From Flavobacterium sp. SUN052 (lineage in GTDB: Bacteria; Bacteroidota; Bacteroidia; Flavobacteriales; Flavobacteriaceae), in NCBI RefSeq assembly GCF_028867935.1, contig NZ_JAPQNS010000001.1, positions 806,001 to 870,000 on the forward strand: a stretch of 64,000 nucleotides of DNA, read 5' to 3'. This document shows positions 34,526 to 43,747 of the stretch, one piece after another. The position numbers were made by a program, and so were the translations under genes. Numbering within the stretch: the stretch's first letter is position 1; the number at the start of each line of letters is the position of its first letter. Below the pieces are notes generated by a model. That model was not told the DNA's origin, ran no database searches, and saw only the letters and a list, made by a program, of their open reading frames with translations.

Positions 34526-35047
34526 ATGACCATGAGAATCAGCTCATTTACAAAACTTGCCGGCTCTATTATCATGACTCTTTGTGCAACGCTACTGCAC
34601 GCCCAAAACCAACAGGATTCGCTGGCGATTCAGGCTATCTTGAGCGACGAGGTAATTGCCTGGAACAAGGGAGATGCTGAGCTGTATTCCCGCCAGTTTG
34701 CGCAGAATGGCACGTTTACCAACATTGTGGGGATGTTCTTCACGGGCCACAAAAACTTTTTGGAACGGCACGAGCAGATTTTTAAAGGCCCCTTTAATAA
34801 GACGGTACTGAACCAGAAAACCGTTTCGTTCCGGTTTATTCGTCCAGAAGTGGCAACTGTAGAGACACTGTGCGAAGTGTCGGGGTTTTCGGCGGCTGGC
34901 CCTCCTCCGGGTATCAATCTTGATTCCAAAGGTCGACTGTACACCCGGCTCCTACAGGTTATGGTAAAGGAGGGTGCCGATTGGAAAATAGCCTCCTACC
35001 ACAACGTTGATCTGAAACCGGGAATACCGGTTCCAGAAATGAGGTAA
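34526..35047 (+). CDS. Exported SnoaL/DUF4440-like protein
   Basis: 173 residues with a signal peptide (GSIIMTLCATLLHAQ). The mature part begins QQDSLAIQAILSDEVIAWNKGDAELYSRQFAQNGTFTNIVG, the usual start of NTF2-like SnoaL/DUF4440 (SgcJ/EcaC-type) domains, and ends VMVKEGADWKIASYHNVDLKPG. These small cone-shaped folds bind or isomerise small molecules; no catalytic pair can be assigned here. Divergent from kduI. A second in-frame ATG at 34532 is equally plausible as start. Confidence 0.85.
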   Translation: MTMRISSFTKLAGSIIMTLCATLLHAQNQQDSLAIQAILSDEVIAWNKGDAELYSRQFAQNGTFTNIVGMFFTGHKNFLERHEQIFKGPFNKTVLNQKTVSFRFIRPEVATVETLCEVSGFSAAGPPPGINLDSKGRLYTRLLQVMVKEGADWKIASYHNVDLKPGIPVPEMR

Positions 35048-35070
35048 CAAAAGTATCGTACTAGTAAAAA

Positions 35071-35189
35071 TTGCTGACGCGAGGCCCTTCGACTCCGCTC
35101 AGGGTGACATCTCATCTGATGCAGTTTAGTTGATCTGAATCAAGTGTCCAGTCACCCTGAGCGGAGTCGAAGGGCTTATGCGTCAGCAA
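35071..35189. repeat. Dispersed hairpin repeat, copy B
   Basis: Near-perfect arms (35071-35108 and 35151-35189) around a 42-nt loop, between the SnoaL-like gene and the sugar transporter gene. The core is CTTCGACTCCGCTCAG; here the inner end reads GGGTGAC/GTCACCC instead of GCCTGAC/GTCAGGC as in copy A, changed together in both arms. Confidence 0.88.
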
Positions 35190-35219
35190 TTTCCTGAGCT
35201 GCTAATGACACCATTAGGT

Positions 35220-36497
35220 TTATTTAACCTTATAAAACTTCGCGCCGAAGGCGAAAATGACGATGTAACAGATTATAGGCAGATAATAAGCCGCAGCTAC
35301 ATCTTTATCGGCAATCATACCCATTAACGGAGGGAATACGGCTCCACCCACAACTCCCATCACAATAAACGACGAGGCCTGCTGCGTATGCGAGCCTAAC
35401 CCCTTCAGCCCCAGACTGAAAATGGTGGGGAACATGATGCTGAAGAAGAAATTGAGAAATAACAGCGCAATAAACGACGGCCAGCCCAAGCTCTGTGTAA
35501 TGAGCAAACACATGGCGATGCTGCCCAACGCGAAACCAGCCAGCATTTTATTCGGAGCGATGAACCTCATGAGATACGTGCCCACAAATCGGCCAATCAT
35601 CATCATGACCATACTTAGGGCAAAATAATAAGATGCCTTTTCGGCGGCTAACCCCATTTTCTCGATGCCGTAGTTGATAAAAAACGCCCACGTACCTCCT
35701 TGTGCTGCCACGTTGAAAAACTGCGCGACCACTGCCCAAACGAAATGGGAGTGTTGAAAAAGCCCTTTCGGTGCGGCTAGTTCAGCGGGATCGGTTGAGA
35801 CTGCATAGGAGTCTGTCTCAACGGCGTGGGCATCCTGAACGGGGGGGACTTTTACAAAGGCGAACGCGATGGCAATGGCCAGAATAACCGAGCCAATGAC
35901 TTGATATAGCAACTTCACGGATTCAAGGTCGTTGGAGTGTTCCTGACCGCCCCGCAGAATGAAATAGCCACCAATAAGCGGCCCAACAACGGCACCAAGT
36001 CCATTGAACGATTGCGCAAAATTGATGCGCTGATCGCTGGTGCGCTGATCGCCCAGACCCGCCACAAACGGGTGCGCTACGGCTTCGAGCGTAGCCAGAC
36101 CGCAAGCCAGAATAAACAGAGCGCCCCGGAAGAAACCAAACGACTGGGCGTTTGCCGCCGGAACAAACAAAAAAGCACCAAATGCATACAGACCCAGCCC
36201 AAGTAACACCCCGTTTTTGTAGCCAAACCGCTTCATGAATAGGCCCGCCGGGATGCCCATAACGGCGTAGGCTCCAAAAATGGAAAACTGTACCAACCCA
36301 GATTCTGCTTTTGATACGTGCAATACGTTCTGAAAATGCCGGTTTAAAATATCACCCATGGTGATGGCAATACCCCACAGCATGAACAGCGAGGTGACGA
36401 ACACCAGTGTAATAATGTATTTCTTTTCGGTAAAAGCGGCTGGTTTGGCCGCATGGCTTGTCGGAACTGACTGCATAAGGTTTGGGAGATCGATCAA
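35220..36497 (-). CDS. MFS sugar transporter of the FucP (L-fucose:H+ symporter) family
   Basis: 425 residues and about 12 transmembrane segments. The start VTSLFMLWGIAITMGDILNRHFQNVLHVSKAESGLVQFSIFGAYAVMGIPAGLFMKRFGYKNGVLLGLGLYAFGAFLF matches the FHS/FucP-GluP branch, which imports fucose, glucose, galactose or uronate-type sugars with protons. FNGLGAVVGPLIGGYFIL and a long central cytoplasmic loop (residues ~210-235) fit the family. Same strand as kduI though separated by the SnoaL-like gene and copy B, so uptake of a uronate or deoxy sugar is a reasonable guess. Confidence 0.9.
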   Translation of the reverse strand: MIDLPNLMQSVPTSHAAKPAAFTEKKYIITLVFVTSLFMLWGIAITMGDILNRHFQNVLHVSKAESGLVQFSIFGAYAVMGIPAGLFMKRFGYKNGVLLGLGLYAFGAFLFVPAANAQSFGFFRGALFILACGLATLEAVAHPFVAGLGDQRTSDQRINFAQSFNGLGAVVGPLIGGYFILRGGQEHSNDLESVKLLYQVIGSVILAIAIAFAFVKVPPVQDAHAVETDSYAVSTDPAELAAPKGLFQHSHFVWAVVAQFFNVAAQGGTWAFFINYGIEKMGLAAEKASYYFALSMVMMMIGRFVGTYLMRFIAPNKMLAGFALGSIAMCLLITQSLGWPSFIALLFLNFFFSIMFPTIFSLGLKGLGSHTQQASSFIVMGVVGGAVFPPLMGMIADKDVAAAYYLPIICYIVIFAFGAKFYKVK

Positions 36498-36645
36498 CGT
36501 AGTAACTAAACCCTAAGAGTCATTTTCCTTCTGTTGATACTCTTTGCTGCCTAAATAATCGACTTGTTCCTGGCCTTAGTAGGTTGATGTTGACTTTCCA
36601 ATTCAGGAAATGGTTGAGGTTAAAGGTTTATTGACCTGGACAAAA

Positions 36646-36742
36646 TTCCTGCCGCATAGGCCTTCGACTCCGCTCAGGCTGACTGCCATCTTGAGCGTCC
36701 CCCGTCAGCCTGAGCGGAGTCGAAGGCCTTACGCGGCAGCAA
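36646..36742. repeat. Dispersed hairpin repeat, copy C (short loop)
   Basis: Arms ~36646-36683 and 36704-36742 with the CTTCGACTCCGCTCAG core and a 20-nt loop, half the loop of the other copies. Outer ends are diverged (CTGCCGCATA versus CTGCCGCGTAA read from the other arm). Confidence 0.87.
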
Positions 36743-36931
36743 TAAAGTTGGACTTGGCAACAAGTACTTACTTGCTCTACAGCCGGTTAAAATGGTGTAC
36801 ATCCAGACAGAAAAACGGTTTTTTTGTCCAAAACTTTGACAAATTATCCGCCATTATGGCCTTCGGAAATGCCAAATAACCTGGGCTTATTAAAACCAGG
36901 GAGTCACGACTACGCCAACGTACAACAACGG

Positions 36932-37102
36932 AGCTAACCCCAGCGGGGTGATATGTCAATAGTATTAAGCTGATGCCTTATCAAAAAAGCCCCATCGGGG
37001 CGATATGTTCTGAGTTGACCATTTACATACCGCCCCGACGGGGCTCTGCCAATAATCGGGGCTAGTGCTTTCTATTTACATGCCGCCCCGCTGGGGCTTT
37101 GC
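36932..37102. repeat. Cluster of short CCCC(N3-4)GGGG palindromes with conserved flank
   Basis: Units at 36932-36957, 36988-37008, 37023-37050 and 37075-37102. The first two read ...CCCCAxCGGGG(T/C)GATATGT and the last two are in the opposite direction, ACAT(A/G)CCGCCCCG...GGGGCT. An inverted pair-of-pairs arrangement, typical of REP/BIME-like intergenic elements. Confidence 0.8.
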
Positions 37103-37438
37103 TTCTATTATCACTTGCCCAATCCGGGTAATCGGGCTAACTTGCTGACCAAAATCAAGCGAATTACAGACCATAAAAGACAAGTCATTCTAATATAAAG
37201 ACATAGCGTTGCTTACAGTTTCCCCTCAGGAAAAACCGCCAAAATTTTTAGCGAGGGAGGAAACAGTGAAGCAGGACGCGCTCGAAAGGGTGCGCTCCTC
37301 TTTGCTGTTTCTACATTTAACCCTCGCTGGGCGCTTGGCGGTGCCTTCCTGAGATACAATGTGGGCAGCGGAGGCCGCACCCGTTTTTTTTGCCCTCTGA
37401 GCCTCGGGGTGTTCAACCGTATTACCCCGACGTTCATA

Positions 37439-39121
37439 ATGCCCACACTTACCTGGATTGGGAAAGACAAAGTAATCAACCATCACCACGACGTACCGTT
37501 TCGGGTTCTCGACGCGCAATACAGCTACGGCACCCCCGCTCCTGAGTTAGAAGCCGGGCAACCTGAGGGCAATCGGATTATTCACGGCGATAATCTGGAA
37601 GCTCTGAAAGCACTGCTGCCGTATTACGAAGGCCGAATCAAGTGCATCTACATTGACCCTCCCTACAATACCGGCAACGAAAACTGGGTCTATAACGATA
37701 ATGTCAATGATCCAAAAATCAAACGGTGGCTTGGTAAAGTAGTAGGCAAGGAAAGTGAAGACCTCAGCCGCCACGACAAATGGCTGTGTATGATGTATCC
37801 GAGACTACAACTGTTGAAACGGTTATTAGCTGATGATGGAGTTCTAATAGCGTCAATTGATGAAAACGAATACTCTAGTTTTAAACTTGTTTTAGATGAA
37901 ATCTTTGCAAGAAGCAATTCCGTCGGTACCCTAGTTTGGAAAAATGCTACAGATAATAATCCAACTAACATTGCAATTGAACACGAGTATATTTTAGTCT
38001 ATGCTGAGGATAAAAAACTGATTCCTTCTGTATGGAAATCAAGTGACATCGAAATAAAAACTAAGCTGATTGAATTAGGTGATAACCTGATCAGGATTTT
38101 TGATGACGAGACCGACTTGCAAAAAGAATATACTCGATGGTTAAAAGATAATAAGCCATTTATTTGGCCTTTTCAGGACTATAAATTTATAGATAAAGGA
38201 GGGATTTACACGGGAAGTCGTAGCGTGCATAACCCTGGTAAAGAAGGATACAGGTATGATGTTTATCATCCATTAACAGGGAAGCCTTGTCAACAGCCAA
38301 TGATGGGATATAGATTCCCATTTGAAACAATGCAGTCCATGTTAAATGCTGAAAGAATTATTTTCGGTGAAAATGAAAGTAAGATTATTGAAATCAAACT
38401 GTATGTAAAAGACTATCGGGCCAAACTCTCAAGTGTGCTTGAGTTAGATGGTAGAATTGGTACGAATAATATCAAAGAGATATTTCCTGAAAGTAAACGA
38501 CAATTTGATTATCCTAAGCCTTTTTCATTATTAGAGGAAATTTTTAGTTATGTCACCTTTAACGACGACATAATCCTCGACAGCTTCGCGGGCTCCGGCA
38601 CGACAGCTCATGCGGTGCTGAATTTGAATAAGCAAGACGGTGGGAGTCGGCAGTTTATTCTGGTGGAGATGGAGGATTACGCCGAAACCATTACTGCTGA
38701 GCGGGTTCGGCGCGTGATCGATGGTTACGGCGGGAAAGAAGGAACCGGGGGCAATTTCACATACTATGAACTGGGGCCTGCCCTCTTCATGGAAGACAAC
38801 CAACTAAACGAGGACCTGCCGCTGGACCGCATTAGGGAGTACATCTGGTATTCCGAAACGCGCTCCCCAATGCCAAGGCTGTCACGCTTGGCAGACCGTG
38901 AAGAAACCCCGCATTTTCTGGGTAAGCACTTCGAAACGGTCTACTATTTCTATTACGAGCGCGACGAGCTGACCACGCTGGATTACGACTTTCTGTCGAC
39001 GGTGCAAACGCGGGCCGAGCAATATGTAATCTACGCCGACAACTGCCTGATCAACCGCGAGTGGCTCCAGCAGCGACACATCATTTTCAAGAAAATCCCC
39101 CGAGATATTTCCCGGTTTTAA
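37439..39121 (+). CDS. mod: Type III restriction-modification methyltransferase (Mod), beta class
   Basis: 560 residues from the ATG at 37439; the frame is open back to 37361, but MPTLTWIGKDKVINHHHDVPFRVL is the family's usual N-terminus. D73-P-P-Y76 in IYIDPPYNTGNENW (amino-methyl catalysis) precedes the AdoMet motif D381-SFAGSGTT, the beta-class order. Mod methylates adenine in an asymmetric site and supplies specificity for both activities of the complex. The middle (about 37800-38560) is much more AT-rich than both ends and covers the target-recognition domain. res follows 115 nt downstream with an inverted repeat between them. Confidence 0.95.
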   Translation: MPTLTWIGKDKVINHHHDVPFRVLDAQYSYGTPAPELEAGQPEGNRIIHGDNLEALKALLPYYEGRIKCIYIDPPYNTGNENWVYNDNVNDPKIKRWLGKVVGKESEDLSRHDKWLCMMYPRLQLLKRLLADDGVLIASIDENEYSSFKLVLDEIFARSNSVGTLVWKNATDNNPTNIAIEHEYILVYAEDKKLIPSVWKSSDIEIKTKLIELGDNLIRIFDDETDLQKEYTRWLKDNKPFIWPFQDYKFIDKGGIYTGSRSVHNPGKEGYRYDVYHPLTGKPCQQPMMGYRFPFETMQSMLNAERIIFGENESKIIEIKLYVKDYRAKLSSVLELDGRIGTNNIKEIFPESKRQFDYPKPFSLLEEIFSYVTFNDDIILDSFAGSGTTAHAVLNLNKQDGGSRQFILVEMEDYAETITAERVRRVIDGYGGKEGTGGNFTYYELGPALFMEDNQLNEDLPLDRIREYIWYSETRSPMPRLSRLADREETPHFLGKHFETVYYFYYERDELTTLDYDFLSTVQTRAEQYVIYADNCLINREWLQQRHIIFKKIPRDISRF

Positions 39122-39220
39122 CCTCACCCCCAACCCCTCTCCTTGAAAAAAGGAGAGGGGAGAAGCCCCGGACTCTTTTTCGCCCCTCCCCTGAGTTAAG
39201 GGGAGGGGTTGGGGTGGGGT
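39122..39220. repeat. Nested inverted repeat between mod and res
   Basis: The outer arms CCTCACCCCCAACCCCT and (reverse) GGGGTTGGGGTGGGG fold over two inner hairpins, CTCTCCTT...AAGGAGAG and CCCCTCCCC...GGGGAGGGG, giving a cloverleaf-like shape. It begins right at the mod stop codon. Looks like a dispersed intergenic element, not a simple terminator. Confidence 0.8.
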
Positions 39221-39236
39221 TGATCGAACGACAACA

Positions 39237-41876
39237 ATGGAACTGAAACCCTATCAGGCGGGCGTTATTCGCGACCTAGACCGCTATCTGCACTATATTC
39301 AGCGGGAACACCGCTACGATCTGGCCTATAATCGCTACTGGCAGGACGAAGTAGGCGACTACGATCCGCTGAACAATACCGGTATGCGGCCGTACCAGAA
39401 CAATGTGCCGGGAACACCGCACGTCTGCGTGAAGGTACCCACGGCGGGTGGCAAAACCTTTATTGCTGTCAACGCCCTGCACACGCTGTTCGATGCGTTT
39501 GCGGTCGACCGGCCGAAAGCCGTGGTGTGGCTGGTTCCCTGGAGCAACCTGCTCGACCAAACCGTACGCAATCTGTCGAATCCGGCGCACCCATACCGGC
39601 AAAAACTGAACAGCCTGTTCAATCATCGGGTAGCTGTTTATCAGAAAAAAGACCTCTTGCAGGGTGCCAACTTCAGCCCGTCGGTGGTGCAGGAGCAACT
39701 GAGCATTTTTGTGCTGAGTTTCGGCAGTTTACGGGCAACGAAAAAAGAAGACCGGAAAATTTTCGAGGAGAATGGTGCGTTAGCCACCTTCGCCAGCCAA
39801 TACGATTCCAACGATCACCTGCTGGCCGACACCGACCAAACCGCCCTGATCAACGTGATTCGCAGCCTCACACCCGTGGTTTTGGTCGACGAAAGCCACA
39901 ACGCGGAAAGCGAACTGAGCGTTGAGATGCTGCGTAACCTGAACCCGTCGTTTGTGCTGGACCTGACAGCAACGCCAAAGAAAAACGCCAACATTGTCAG
40001 CTTTGTGTCGGCCATTGAACTCAAGAAGGAGCAGATGGTGAAACTGCCGGTCATTGCTTACAACCACAAAGACAAATCGCAGGTGGTTGAGAGTGCGCTG
40101 AACCTGCAACGGCAACTGGAACACCTGGCCAAAGCTGAACAAAAGGCGGGTGGGCGCTACATTCGGCCCATTGTGCTGTTTCAGGCCCAACCCAAAATTG
40201 GCGATGACAACACAACCTTCGAGAAGTTGAAACAACAGTTGCTCAAACTGAAAATTCCCGAAGCCCAGATCAAAATCAAAACCGCCGACATCAACGAGCT
40301 AAAGGATGTTGACCTGATGAGCCCGAAATGTCCGGTGCGGTATATCATTACGGTGAATGCCCTGAAAGAAGGCTGGGACTGTCCGTTTGCCTATATTCTG
40401 GCCTCCCTCGCCGACCGTTCTTCGGCTGTTGACATTGAGCAGATTCTGGGTCGGGTGTTGCGGCAACCCTACGTGATGCGCCACCAGAACGACCTGCTGA
40501 ACGTATCGTACGTGCTAACGGCCTCGGCCAAGTTCAACGACACCCTGCAAAGCATTATCCGGGGCCTGGAATCGGCTGGTTTTAGCCGGAATGACTATCG
40601 TGCAAGTGACGAGCAAAAGGCTGATGCGGTGCCCCAGACCACCGCCAAGGCGTTGCAAGGATTTCTGTTTCCCGAATTAACCGAATCGGTCAGTGATGAG
40701 ATTGAGCCGGACAAGATACAGTTCGACCCCACGGCTCCCCCCGACGAACTGCCCGTTGTGTTGCCACCCACGCTGGCAACCATCACCCAGCTAGCCGTAA
40801 CCAAGAATCAGGAATTTGAACAGCAAATCAGCAAGCAGGCTTCCGACGATTCGTCGCCCCTGTTTCAGGAACTCGGCGATAAGGTGAAAAAGATAGCGAT
40901 CAATCAGGATTTTGCGGCCATTGCTCAGCAGTTGAGGTTGCCACAGTTTTATCTGGACGTTCCCCAAAGTGGACTTTTTGGGCAGGGCGAACGGGTCTTG
41001 CTGAATCAGGAAGTGTTACTGAAAGGCTTCCAGCTAGCCAACGAAGACATCAAGATCGACTGGGATACCGTTGAAACAGACCTGTACAAAATCGACATCG
41101 AACGAACACAAGGCAATCAATACCGCCCCGTTTTCCTGCAAATCGACAACATACAGCTCAAAGAAATTTTCGTTGATTACATTCTGAGCAAGCCCAAAGC
41201 CGGGCAGGTAAAAGACCTGACACACCGGATGATGCAACTGGTGGGCAACATGTACCCCATTCCTGACCAGCAGATTAGATTGTATCTGGAGCGAATTCTG
41301 ACCAGCTTCGATGCCGAACGCATGAAAGACCTGCTGGCGCGGGAATACACCTACCGGGACAAGGTCAAAAAGAAGATTCGCGCGCTGGCGGATATCCATG
41401 CCGAAGACCAGTTCAAAAAACTCCTGGCTGTCAGCAAAATTTCGGTGGAACAAGGATTCACCTTCAAGAAAACGATTGTGCCCGGCCAGCTGGGGAAATC
41501 ACTCGGAAAATCGTTGTACGAACGCGAAGGCAGCATGAACGGGTTTGAGGAACGCGTTATCAGCGAACTAGCCGCCCTGCCCAACGTTGTCTTCTGGCAC
41601 CGTAACCTGGGGCGGGCTAAAGGCTTCGCTATCAACGGCTACAAATCGAACCATTACCCCGATTTCATTCTGTATACCCAAAACGGTACGCTGGTTGTGC
41701 TGGAAACCAAAGGCGACGACCGCGACAACTCCGACAGTGCCGCTAAGAACCGACTAGGCCAAAAATGGGCTGAGCAGGCCGGGCGGCAATACAAATACTT
41801 CATGGTGTTCGAAACGCACCGGCTGGTAGACACGTATACGGTAGCGGAGGTAAAAGAACTGGTGAAGCAATTATAA
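39237..41876 (+). CDS. res: Type III restriction enzyme Res subunit (DEAD/DEAH-type helicase-nuclease)
   Basis: The 879-residue restriction subunit pairs with Mod and cleaves DNA after ATP-dependent communication between two unmethylated sites. KVPTAGGKTF (P68-T74) is Walker A, and LVDESHNAESELS (D218-E-S-H221) is motif II. LDLTATPKKNANI and ITVNALKEGWDCPFAYILASL…QILGRVLRQPY are helicase motifs III-VI. The C-terminal NHYPDFIL (D809)…LVVLETKGD (E823, K825) is the PD-(D/E)xK endonuclease. All key residues are intact, so restriction is probably functional. The gene has normal base composition, unlike the middle of mod. Confidence 0.95.
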   Translation: MELKPYQAGVIRDLDRYLHYIQREHRYDLAYNRYWQDEVGDYDPLNNTGMRPYQNNVPGTPHVCVKVPTAGGKTFIAVNALHTLFDAFAVDRPKAVVWLVPWSNLLDQTVRNLSNPAHPYRQKLNSLFNHRVAVYQKKDLLQGANFSPSVVQEQLSIFVLSFGSLRATKKEDRKIFEENGALATFASQYDSNDHLLADTDQTALINVIRSLTPVVLVDESHNAESELSVEMLRNLNPSFVLDLTATPKKNANIVSFVSAIELKKEQMVKLPVIAYNHKDKSQVVESALNLQRQLEHLAKAEQKAGGRYIRPIVLFQAQPKIGDDNTTFEKLKQQLLKLKIPEAQIKIKTADINELKDVDLMSPKCPVRYIITVNALKEGWDCPFAYILASLADRSSAVDIEQILGRVLRQPYVMRHQNDLLNVSYVLTASAKFNDTLQSIIRGLESAGFSRNDYRASDEQKADAVPQTTAKALQGFLFPELTESVSDEIEPDKIQFDPTAPPDELPVVLPPTLATITQLAVTKNQEFEQQISKQASDDSSPLFQELGDKVKKIAINQDFAAIAQQLRLPQFYLDVPQSGLFGQGERVLLNQEVLLKGFQLANEDIKIDWDTVETDLYKIDIERTQGNQYRPVFLQIDNIQLKEIFVDYILSKPKAGQVKDLTHRMMQLVGNMYPIPDQQIRLYLERILTSFDAERMKDLLAREYTYRDKVKKKIRALADIHAEDQFKKLLAVSKISVEQGFTFKKTIVPGQLGKSLGKSLYEREGSMNGFEERVISELAALPNVVFWHRNLGRAKGFAINGYKSNHYPDFILYTQNGTLVVLETKGDDRDNSDSAAKNRLGQKWAEQAGRQYKYFMVFETHRLVDTYTVAEVKELVKQL

Positions 41877-41918
41877 TTGCGTTATTGAGGCCAGTTATTC
41901 GTTATCGCTCACCTTTTT

Positions 41919-42866
41919 ATGACCCCGCTCCTTGTATTAACCCTGCTTATCAAGCTATGGCTACCTGCTTCAGAGCCAGCCAGCGAGTTCATTGATGTAC
42001 AAACTAACTGGACATCAATCGTTGCCGACACCCTACAACACGACGGGAGGCCCCGCTTTTATTCAGTCCATCTGCCCCCAGCCTATTCCCAAACCAAGAA
42101 ACCGATCCCCCTTGTAGTGGCTTTGCATGGTGGAGGTGGCAGTGGTAAGCAGTTCGAAGCCCAGTCGCGGTTGAGCGAAAAAGCTGACAAAGAGGGATTT
42201 ATTGTAGTGTATCCCGATGGTTTACTGAACCCTGGAGTCTTAGGGCTGCGTACCTGGAATGCGGGTGCCTGTTGCGGACAAAGCGCATCGACCCGCCAAG
42301 CTGATGATGTTGGCTTCATCAGTGAACTGATTGATAAGCTCGTGGCTACCTACCGAATCGACTCAAAACGAGTATATGCAACCGGGCATTCAAATGGGGG
42401 GATGCTGTGCTACCGGCTGGCTTGCGAACTTCCTAATAAACTAGCGGCCATTGCTACCAATGCCGGAACCATGCAGGTAGAAACGGCCTGTCGTCCCAAT
42501 CGGGTTATGCCGATTTTGCATATTCATTCGCAACTGGACCGGAATGTGCCGTATCAGGGTGGTGTTGGGTCACGAAGTATAAACCGACAGTGGAACCCGT
42601 CGGTGGATACAACCTTGAGTGTGTTCGCCAAACTGGCCAAATGCTCCCCTCAAAAGCAAGTTGTTCGGACAACAGATAGGTACACCGCTTACCAATGGAC
42701 GAATTGTAACGACAAGGCCGTGATCCAATTTTACCTCACTACCGACGGGGGGCATTCGTGGCCGGGTGGGCTCAAAGGAGCACGACGAATTGGGGATTCA
42801 CCTTCCGAAGCGTTCGTGAATAACGATGTTATCTGGGATTTTTTTAAGGCGCACACATTACCGTAA
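41919..42866 (+). CDS. Exported PHB depolymerase-like esterase (LpqC family)
   Basis: 315-residue alpha/beta hydrolase with an N-terminal hydrophobic export segment. VVALHGGGGSGKQFE forms the oxyanion region, and VYATGHSNGGMLCYRLACE holds the nucleophile Ser (GHSNG). GHSWPGG near the C-terminus provides the His. The family includes extracellular polyhydroxybutyrate depolymerases and feruloyl/acetyl-xylan esterases (CE1-like); given the plant-glycan genes nearby, a sugar-ester role is as likely as PHB. It starts 42 nt after res on the same strand but is not known to be part of the restriction system. Confidence 0.88.
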   Translation: MTPLLVLTLLIKLWLPASEPASEFIDVQTNWTSIVADTLQHDGRPRFYSVHLPPAYSQTKKPIPLVVALHGGGGSGKQFEAQSRLSEKADKEGFIVVYPDGLLNPGVLGLRTWNAGACCGQSASTRQADDVGFISELIDKLVATYRIDSKRVYATGHSNGGMLCYRLACELPNKLAAIATNAGTMQVETACRPNRVMPILHIHSQLDRNVPYQGGVGSRSINRQWNPSVDTTLSVFAKLAKCSPQKQVVRTTDRYTAYQWTNCNDKAVIQFYLTTDGGHSWPGGLKGARRIGDSPSEAFVNNDVIWDFFKAHTLP

Positions 42867-42971
42867 TCACCCTAAATTTTATCAATGAAGAACGCTATAA
42901 ACTCCCAATCAGTTAGTAGAGTAGCAGGCAATAGCTGCCTTATCAAGCTAATCTTAACGAGTACAATCGAT

Positions 42972-43676
42972 ATGGACGTAGAAATCTGGAGCGACGTAAT
43001 GTGCCCCTTTTGCTACATTGGCAAGCGAAAATTTGAGGCTGCCCTGAGTCAGTTTTCCCACAAAGATCAGATCAACGTGGTCTGGAAAAGCTTTCAGCTG
43101 AACCCGGACATGAAAACGGAACCGGGCAAAAACATCAATCAATACCTGGCCGAAGTGAAGGGTTGGAGCCTTGACGAAGCCAAGCGCATGAACGCTCATG
43201 TTACGGGCATGGCCCGGGAAGTGGGCCTGACGTACGACTTTGATAAGGCCGTAGTGGCAAACTCGTGGGATGCCCACCGGCTTATTCAATTGGCCAAACA
43301 GCACGGGGTAGGCGATGCGGCCGAAGAGCGGCTGTTTCTGGCTTACTTCACCGAAGGGCGCGACACTTCCGACCACGCTACGTTACTCGAACTTGGCACT
43401 GAAATTGGGCTCGACCCAACTGCCGTGCAGCAGCTTCTTGACAGCAACCAGTTTGCCGAGGCCGTAAGGCGTGATATTTACGAAGCCCAGCAGGTAGGAG
43501 CAAGGGGCGTTCCTTTCTTTGTGCTCAACCGGCGGTACGCTGTGTCGGGAGCTCAACAACCCGAAACATTCCTGGGGGCGCTTAACACCGCCTGGACTGA
43601 ATGGGAGAAAGCAAACCCCGTTCTTACCGAAGTACAGGCCGAGGGCCCCGTTTGCACGCCCGGCGAGATTTGCTAG
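42972..43676 (+). CDS. DsbA-family oxidoreductase (FrnE-like)
   Basis: 234 residues from the ATG at 42972; the in-frame start at 42885 adds 29 residues that are neither a convincing signal peptide nor family-like. MDVEIWSDVMCPFCYIGKRKFE carries C11-P-F-C14, the thioredoxin-type redox motif. An all-helical insertion (WDAHRLIQLAKQHG…ERLFLAYFTEGRD) follows, then GARGVPFFVLNRRYAVSGAQ with the cis-Pro. This fits the cytoplasmic FrnE/2-hydroxychromene-2-carboxylate-isomerase-like branch of DsbA proteins, linked to oxidative stress in relatives. Partner unknown. Confidence 0.92.
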   Translation: MDVEIWSDVMCPFCYIGKRKFEAALSQFSHKDQINVVWKSFQLNPDMKTEPGKNINQYLAEVKGWSLDEAKRMNAHVTGMAREVGLTYDFDKAVVANSWDAHRLIQLAKQHGVGDAAEERLFLAYFTEGRDTSDHATLLELGTEIGLDPTAVQQLLDSNQFAEAVRRDIYEAQQVGARGVPFFVLNRRYAVSGAQQPETFLGALNTAWTEWEKANPVLTEVQAEGPVCTPGEIC

Positions 43677-43747
43677 GAGCGGTGTAGAGTATTGGTCAGA
43701 AGATGAGTGTAGGCCAAATTTATGAGTTGAGCGTAGGTTTTGTTTAG

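Larger units (their letters stand above)
36498..37438. other. Gene-poor 0.94-kb intergenic region rich in hairpin repeats
   Basis: No gene supported here. It holds hairpin copy C (36646-36742) and four short CCCC/GGGG palindromes (36932-37102). The last ~240 nt precede the type III methyltransferase gene and include a T8 tract at 37384-37391. Open frames in this region cross the repeats and have no family features. Confidence 0.7.

Noticed and set aside
36610..36879. Small plus-strand open frame in the repeat-rich gap
   Set aside because: It runs straight through hairpin copy C and has no start signal or recognisable protein features.
37361..37438. N-terminal extension of mod from a GTG
   Set aside because: The family N-terminus begins at MPTLTWIGKDKV; the extension crosses a T8 tract and has no conserved sequence.
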